From contig NC_014012.1 of assembly GCF_000091325.1 (NCBI RefSeq), forward strand, positions 2,648,824-2,712,823: 64,000 nucleotides of DNA, written 5' to 3'. The notes under the pieces were generated by a model. The model was not told the DNA's origin, ran no database searches, and was given only the letters and a program-made list of their open reading frames with translations. The DNA comes from Shewanella violacea DSS12 (GTDB taxonomy: Bacteria; Pseudomonadota; Gammaproteobacteria; Enterobacterales; Shewanellaceae). A program made the translations under genes and the position numbers. This document shows, piece after piece, positions 59,033-64,000 of this stretch (positions are counted from its first letter, which is position 1; the number at the start of each line of letters is the position of its first letter).

Positions 59033-60812
59033 CCTTATATTGAGTACGGCGGTTAAGGCCGCCGTTTCTCCTGTGCCTTTACTTGTCGAGCAATGCTTGC
59101 AGCTGCTACCGCCTGTCAAGGTGTTTGCCCAAGACTCTCAGGCCGAAAACCTAAACGATACTGCAATAACCCTTACGGATGAGGCTCTTATCAAACAGAG
59201 TCACTCCCTTGAAGCCTCCCTGATAAGCCTGTTTAATATCAAAGACAGATTGCAATATTATCGAAGCTATCCCCTACCTCCCCTCTATCAGGAAGGTCTG
59301 CTTCAATGTCAGCTTCACTTGGCCGATATGATGGCAGAGACGTTGGACTCGCCCTGGTTTGCACAATTCACCGATAAATTAGCCCATGCTGGCGAAAATA
59401 AAGAACTCACCCAACTGTTAAATAGGCTAGATACACTAGAGACGGAACATCTCTCTTTAGCTAAAAAATCACAACTGCACACGGCTCAAGCCAGTATTAA
59501 ACAAGGCTTAAGAACCCAGAAGCTGACATTAGAGTTTATGGGGCAAGATTGTCAATTAGCCCAGGTTAATAATATTCCTGTATCGGCTAAAGTCGGCAGC
59601 AACAATGAAAATAGGCAATCACCAGCTCCCCAAGCTAACAATGCTTTTAACCTCAGCATTGCAGCCTATTTAATAAAACAAGATGATCCCGTCTGTCAAA
59701 AACGTGTCTGGCAAGCCTACCAAGGGCGAGCAAAAGATAAAAACCGACCGGCACTCCAACGGGTCTTACAATTAAAGACCCTTCAGGCACATGACAAAGG
59801 ATTTCCTGACTATGCCAGTTTCTCTCTGGCGAAGCAGTTTCTATCAACACCTGAATTAGTCAAAACATTTCTCGATAGCCAAACAAAACTAGCCCCTACG
59901 GCGCCCTGGAAACTGGGTCATCAACTTGCTCAATCTAACAGCATGCTCACCAAAAAAATGACTGGCCTAGAGTTAGTCAAAAAGATACAGACAAGGGCCG
60001 AAGTATTAGGGTTTGGTTTTGAGACGGTGACACAAAATATCCATAGAGTCTGGTATCAAGGTAGACTGTTAGGGGATATATTTAGAGAGCCAGCCAAACG
60101 AAGCAAGATACATATTTTAAGAGCGCCGGTTTTAGGGCGTCAGTTCGGTCAAATTCAACTGTCTATGAAGCAGCAGCTTAATCATAGAAAAGACAAGCAA
60201 GACCTGGTTAGTGCATACGCCACTGCTCTTTCTGCTTTAACAGGCAGCAGTCATTACTATTTGGTCAACACCATAGGTGAGACTCTCGATACCAGTAATA
60301 TTGGAGAGGATTGGCTAGCCTTATATCTAGCCGAAGGTCTTATCCAGCCCTTAGCTAAGCAAACTCGCGAAAGTACGATTAGTCATTTTGCTAAGCAGCT
60401 TAAAGTGTTCAGGGCTAAAGTCGCATTAGATTTTTATTCTGCTACTGGCCTGAAACCCTATAAGAGCCTCGAAGATGAATTTAAAGCGTCATTCGCCGGT
60501 GACTGGAGCCCCCCTGAAGATTATCCCTATAACTTTTACGCTATTGTCACCATTGGTCCTCTGTATTATCAAGAGCTTTGGCAAGCTTCACTGTCTCAAT
60601 ACCTCTATCAAGTGACAAAGCACTGTGAAAATCAGCACAGCATATACGATACCTTGGTGGTAAATGAAGATTCAAATACATTAAATCAAAGGCTTAAGAT
60701 ATTGCTAGGAGAGCCTGTCGATGCTCTATCTCTCATTAAAAGGATACAAGATGACTTTTCTTACCAAGAAAAACTTTCTCAAATTGAGCGCACTTTCACT
60801 TGCCCTATTTAG
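58980..60812 (+). CDS. Secreted M3-like protein lacking the zinc motif
   Basis: A 610-residue exported protein. A signal peptide (about residues 8-28, cleavage near VKAA) precedes a helical body. The middle resembles M3 oligopeptidases: CQKRVWQAYQGRAKDKNRP and DYASFSLAKQFLSTPELVKTFL align with the conserved segments before the catalytic core. Where M3 enzymes have HEFGH, this protein reads AYATALSALTG, so the HExxH is missing; the late SPPEDYPYNFYAIVT resembles the M3 aromatic block. Hence probably a pseudo-peptidase. The ATG is 0 nt from GGTGG; GTG 58986 is an alternative. It overlaps both neighbours. Confidence 0.6.
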   Translation: MNVLNMLKSIFVIALSSSLILSTAVKAAVSPVPLLVEQCLQLLPPVKVFAQDSQAENLNDTAITLTDEALIKQSHSLEASLISLFNIKDRLQYYRSYPLPPLYQEGLLQCQLHLADMMAETLDSPWFAQFTDKLAHAGENKELTQLLNRLDTLETEHLSLAKKSQLHTAQASIKQGLRTQKLTLEFMGQDCQLAQVNNIPVSAKVGSNNENRQSPAPQANNAFNLSIAAYLIKQDDPVCQKRVWQAYQGRAKDKNRPALQRVLQLKTLQAHDKGFPDYASFSLAKQFLSTPELVKTFLDSQTKLAPTAPWKLGHQLAQSNSMLTKKMTGLELVKKIQTRAEVLGFGFETVTQNIHRVWYQGRLLGDIFREPAKRSKIHILRAPVLGRQFGQIQLSMKQQLNHRKDKQDLVSAYATALSALTGSSHYYLVNTIGETLDTSNIGEDWLALYLAEGLIQPLAKQTRESTISHFAKQLKVFRAKVALDFYSATGLKPYKSLEDEFKASFAGDWSPPEDYPYNFYAIVTIGPLYYQELWQASLSQYLYQVTKHCENQHSIYDTLVVNEDSNTLNQRLKILLGEPVDALSLIKRIQDDFSYQEKLSQIERTFTCPI

Positions 60813-61848
60813 TCTGACTGCAGCAAGCACAGTAAAAGATGCAAGTCTGACTCAAAGCGATAAAGTGTATCAAGGCATAAAGAATAATCTCGAACAGCAC
60901 CTTTACCAACTGCCTCCTCGCGTGCAGGGCCATTACGGGATCCGTCTCTACCGCATGACGGGGGACGAGAAGTATGCCAATGCAGCACTTGTCGACCTCT
61001 ATGCCGTCACCGAATCTCAAGCCTTCTATGCCTGCTCTCTCGATAATCCAGGATTTATCACCTCCGAGGCAGAAAAAGCCATATCTTTACTGGGTAAAGG
61101 CCCCAGAGCTAAGGCCAGAAAACAGGCATTAGCCCCCTTTCCTGATTTTATATTTTACACAGATGTATTACTCAGATTTTCGAGCCGTATTCATGAGTTT
61201 GGCTTAAGGGGTCCCTGTAATGATAAATTGCTCACTGCGTTAAAGAAGACTGACTTAAAGACAGGGCTTACCGATAAAGCCATGATCAAGACCTGGGCGG
61301 CGCAATTAATTAACTATGTATACTGGGCTAAACAGTTAGGGGTTGGAGACTATATCAAGGAGTACAAACAGGCCTTCATTGAAGTTTATCCCAATAACAA
61401 GGATAGCGAACTCGATAAGAAACAGTTTCAGAACAAGTTATACGGCCTCACTCACTTCATCTTTGCTGCGAGTGAATACTATCAGCACGATGTCGATCCA
61501 ATAGAGTTTGCCTGGATTTTGGACTATTTTGAAGCCAATATCGATCGGATCTTAGAAGATGCCACCGACGATATCATTGCCGAAGTGGGAATAAGCTTCC
61601 ACCTAGCCGGACAGTCTGACAATCCTGTGGTAGCCAAGACTCAGGCCCATATTGTCAATGCCTTCGATGCAGACGTGCAGTTTATTCGTTCACCTATGGG
61701 CAATTCTGACTTAGCCCAAGGTGAACACAGAAATGTCTTGGCCATGATGTTACTCAATTGGCCACAGAAGCTGCATAAGGGACCCTACTTCACCGAACTC
61801 AAGGCGACCGAGAAATACATGCCTAAACTGGTATCGGTTAACAAGTAA
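60751..61848 (+). CDS. Secreted DUF3541-like protein
   Basis: A 365-residue exported protein. MTFLTKKNFLKLSALSLALF gives a signal peptide with cleavage near TAAS (about 24). The rest is helical with regular YxxxLY-type spacing (HYGIRLYRMTGDEKYANAAL), similar to alpha/alpha repeats, and I match it tentatively to DUF3541 from Vibrio and Shewanella. No catalytic motif is apparent, though LAGQSDNPVVAKTQAHIV and SDLAQGEHRN look conserved-type. I chose ATG 60751, with AAAGGA 7 nt upstream, inside the previous gene; an ATG 30 nt earlier lacks a good site. Overlap with the previous gene is 62 nt. Confidence 0.6.
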   Translation: MTFLTKKNFLKLSALSLALFSLTAASTVKDASLTQSDKVYQGIKNNLEQHLYQLPPRVQGHYGIRLYRMTGDEKYANAALVDLYAVTESQAFYACSLDNPGFITSEAEKAISLLGKGPRAKARKQALAPFPDFIFYTDVLLRFSSRIHEFGLRGPCNDKLLTALKKTDLKTGLTDKAMIKTWAAQLINYVYWAKQLGVGDYIKEYKQAFIEVYPNNKDSELDKKQFQNKLYGLTHFIFAASEYYQHDVDPIEFAWILDYFEANIDRILEDATDDIIAEVGISFHLAGQSDNPVVAKTQAHIVNAFDADVQFIRSPMGNSDLAQGEHRNVLAMMLLNWPQKLHKGPYFTELKATEKYMPKLVSVNK

Positions 61849-61924
61849 TGGCAATGGCCTGAATACACTCAGGCCATGTTTATTTCAATGGGATTTATCA
61901 ATAGCACCTTAGGTCAGATTCAAC

Positions 61925-62833
61925 ATGGATAGAGCTAAATCAACCTTAGAGCAATGGCGAATATTACAAGCCGTAATTGATTTCGGTGGCTACGCTCAAG
62001 CTGCCGCCGCCCTAAGTAAGAGTCAATCATCGCTTAATCATGCCGTCGCTAAGCTTCAATCACAATTAGGCATCCAATTGCTCGAAGTCAGAGGACGTAA
62101 AGCCTATTTGACCGAACAAGGTGAAGTCTTATTAAGACGTTCCAGGCATATTACTCAATCAGTGGCTGAACTTGAGTTACTCGCCAACAATTTAGAAAAA
62201 GGTTGGGAGCCTAAACTGACCATAGCAAGAGAGATCATCTACCCTATGGATAGATTAGTCGATGCTCTGGCAACGTTTCAGCCTCTGAGCCGGGGGACTC
62301 GTATCACCATCATAGATTCAGTGATCAGCGGGACACATGATCTGATTAACAGCCAAACCGTGGATATCGCCATATGTGCTGGCCTTCCTCCTAAGGGCTA
62401 TATCTCAGAACCTCTGTGTGAACTCGATTTTTTACTGGTTTGTCATCCTCAACATGTACTGGCACAGGATCCGAATATTGAAGACGATAAAACCTTGGCC
62501 CAACACCTGCAAATAGTCATTAAAGATACGGGGAATGCGACCCATATGGATATAGGTTGGTTGAAAGCAGAACAGAGATGGACCGTATCCAACTTTCACG
62601 AAGCATTAGCTATTTTAAATAGAAACATAGGTTTTTGTTGGATCCCAAAACACTTGGTGGACTCCTTGCTCTCTCAAGGACACTTGTGCCAGCTCAATTT
62701 AAAGGGAAATAGCCATAGAAGAGTGATGATGAGTCTGGTGATACCCAACCGAGATGTTCAGGGACCCGCCTCTGAGTTATTAGAGAAAATCATCGTCGAC
62801 AAGCACAGAGCATCTAATGATATAGCTAAATAA
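61925..62833 (+). CDS. LysR-family transcriptional regulator
   Basis: A 302-residue LysR-type regulator. The N-terminal winged helix-turn-helix (about 8-66) has FGGYAQAAAALSKSQSSLNHAV and QLGIQLLEVRGRKAYLTEQGE. The co-inducer domain follows with IGFCWIPKHLV near the end. It lies 76 bp after the DUF3541-like gene on the same strand, so it may govern the envelope cluster or be its last gene; LysR genes usually regulate divergent targets, and here none is divergent. Inducer unknown. Confidence 0.85.
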   Translation: MDRAKSTLEQWRILQAVIDFGGYAQAAAALSKSQSSLNHAVAKLQSQLGIQLLEVRGRKAYLTEQGEVLLRRSRHITQSVAELELLANNLEKGWEPKLTIAREIIYPMDRLVDALATFQPLSRGTRITIIDSVISGTHDLINSQTVDIAICAGLPPKGYISEPLCELDFLLVCHPQHVLAQDPNIEDDKTLAQHLQIVIKDTGNATHMDIGWLKAEQRWTVSNFHEALAILNRNIGFCWIPKHLVDSLLSQGHLCQLNLKGNSHRRVMMSLVIPNRDVQGPASELLEKIIVDKHRASNDIAK

Positions 62834-62849
62834 TGATCAATATTCGCGC

Positions 62850-64000
62850 TTATACCAGCGCGTTAATACTCACACCTTGTGTGTGACTAGCATTCAACAC
62901 ATCTTTATCCATATATAACAAATCAGCGTTAGCATCGACTGAGAAGCTATTGGCAGCATAGTGTTTAGCTATGCGTTCGGCCCCAAAAGATAAGCTGCCG
63001 GTCGGCAGTTCAACTGGGGCAGGCTCTGAGCTTGTATCAGTACTTGTATCACTCGTTGAAGGGATCTGTTCGTTAATCAGCTCAATTAAGGGAGACACAA
63101 TAAAAACATCGTCCAAAGATGAAGGCGAATCCACCAATGAAGATGAGATAACCCCATTCTCATCTACTTCACCAAAAACTTGTGGCTTATGTGGCTCAGG
63201 AATAACCACACCTCGACTCGCACTCTGAGCATCGATTAGTAGTGCCATCTCATCCAAGCTAAGGGGCTTTTCCTGACGCACATCGACGAGTTGAGCCTTA
63301 GCATCATTCAATTTTTTTAGCGCCTGGGATGCCACGCGAATATCGGCCATGGAAGGATTGGTCGGGGCCATCGCCGCCGCATAGACCTTTTTCATCTTGC
63401 TGACAGTGGCAAGAGGATCCCCCTCTACTACGGCAATATCAATTCGAACTTCGCCATCAACCGCATAACGACGGCCATCACTGCCTTTTTCATAACTAAA
63501 TTGTGGACTCTGTGCCAGATCCCCCCCCACAGTAGAGTGAGCTTGTTCGTGGGCTTTAACTTCTGCATCTCGAGTCGACAACTCTTGAAGCAGTTGCTGT
63601 TCCAGTTGCGCTATGACTTGTCTCTTAGCATCTGCGCTCTGTCCATCGGGAGCATCTTCCCCATCACCTTGCTCAACGGCTTCAAAAGGCGTGAATATCG
63701 ACTCCCTCTTCTCTTCATCCGCCCCAGGGGGAGAAAAATCTCTCTTACCTTCAGCTTGGCCCCCATGGATATCAATCCCCCTATCCCGCGTATTATACTC
63801 AGCCTGAGGCCCTTGCTCATTATTGGTATGAGATTTATCCAATGGCTTGATATTAGGCTGAGGATCGCTAACAAGACTGTGGGAGCTGAACCTAGGAGCT
63901 AGCTCTGTAGCTTGCTCTGTGGATCTGACTAAACCACTCACCGTCAATGGACCTAAATTAAGGCTAAAACTTGACTGGCTTGGGTTTGAGCCGGATAAAT
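62850..64000 (-). CDS. SprA-related putative metalloprotease (5' end outside window)
   Basis: An open frame of at least 383 codons that runs off the right edge; the TTG at 63947 is not a credible start because the frame stays open upstream to the window end (SSFSLNLGPLTVSG). The central part matches SprA-related proteins (PF12118): STRDAEVKAHEQAHSTVGG with an HEQAH zinc-type motif, then YAVDGEVRIDIAVVEGDP and AAAMAPTNPSMADIRVA. The N-terminal half is Gln/Glu/Asp-rich and disordered-looking; no signal peptide is visible in the part present. Convergent with the LysR gene; a hairpin CGCGCT/AGCGCG lies at 62845-62862. Metalloprotease activity is predicted only. Confidence 0.7.
   Translation of the reverse strand, partial: LSGSNPSQSSFSLNLGPLTVSGLVRSTEQATELAPRFSSHSLVSDPQPNIKPLDKSHTNNEQGPQAEYNTRDRGIDIHGGQAEGKRDFSPPGADEEKRESIFTPFEAVEQGDGEDAPDGQSADAKRQVIAQLEQQLLQELSTRDAEVKAHEQAHSTVGGDLAQSPQFSYEKGSDGRRYAVDGEVRIDIAVVEGDPLATVSKMKKVYAAAMAPTNPSMADIRVASQALKKLNDAKAQLVDVRQEKPLSLDEMALLIDAQSASRGVVIPEPHKPQVFGEVDENGVISSSLVDSPSSLDDVFIVSPLIELINEQIPSTSDTSTDTSSEPAPVELPTGSLSFGAERIAKHYAANSFSVDANADLLYMDKDVLNASHTQGVSINALV

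Overview
The window looks like chromosomal core DNA of a marine Shewanella-type gammaproteobacterium. The evidence is gene content and order: zwf-pgl-edd-eda next to hexR and pykA, psrA-fadE, a VC2046/SO_2500-family gene, a rhombosortase gene, rsxABCDGE-nth, yebC-ruvCAB, aspS and cmoAB. This placement rests on recognised families and remembered synteny, not on a search. No phage, transposase, integrase or CRISPR array was seen.

Layout. 0.3-2.3 kb: a MarR regulator and a DmeF-type metal exporter. 2.3-9.8 kb: the Entner-Doudoroff/oxidative pentose phosphate operon zwf-pgl-edd-eda (minus), divergent from hexR, then pykA, with HexR-like half-conserved sites in front of zwf and pykA. 9.9-16.2 kb: psrA-fadE (fatty acid oxidation), a lipoprotein M2 dipeptidase, an NTF2-like secreted protein and YchJ. 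16.2-19.5 kb: a GAF-PAS-GGDEF-EAL protein, a DUF406 protein and a VC2046-family protein. 19.6-20.8 kb: seven identical tRNA-Tyr genes in tandem. 20.9-26.6 kb: a Cds1-like PLP enzyme whose 3' end is repeated downstream, queE/queC, rhombosortase and uvrB. 26.6-28.3 kb: about 1 kb of non-coding DNA with a DnaA-box inverted repeat, then seven identical tRNA-Asn genes. 28.4-37.5 kb: a LapD/CsrD-like degenerate GGDEF-EAL protein and the Rnf/Rsx electron-transport operon with nth; RsxC carries a long 52-residue tandem-repeat tail. 37.5-41.6 kb: a 31-residue small membrane protein gene, gloA, and a TonB-dependent receptor with a perfect-core CRP site far upstream. 41.6-47.7 kb: a chaperone-usher pilus cluster built on DUF4402-like subunits, with a divergent DUF4402-like gene. 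47.7-52.6 kb: ruvB, ruvA, ruvC, yebC and aspS. 52.7-55.7 kb: a degenerate GGDEF protein, cmoA and cmoB.

55.8-62.8 kb is the least understood region. Five tightly packed genes run in one direction: a retropepsin-like lipoprotein, an inactive-transglutaminase/multi-TM protein, an ATP-grasp ligase, a secreted M3-like protein that has lost the HExxH zinc motif, and a secreted DUF3541-like protein. A LysR regulator follows. The first three are a known but poorly characterised peptide-ligase neighbourhood; the last two overlap by 53 and 62 nt and look like an added periplasmic half. I consider this the best candidate for an undescribed system. The window ends inside a SprA-related putative metalloprotease gene.

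Two themes recur. Second-messenger proteins are frequent (three GGDEF-family genes, of which two look catalytically dead for cyclase activity and the third has a non-canonical GSDEF). Local tandem duplication is also frequent (both tRNA arrays, the RsxC tail and the Cds1 3' end).
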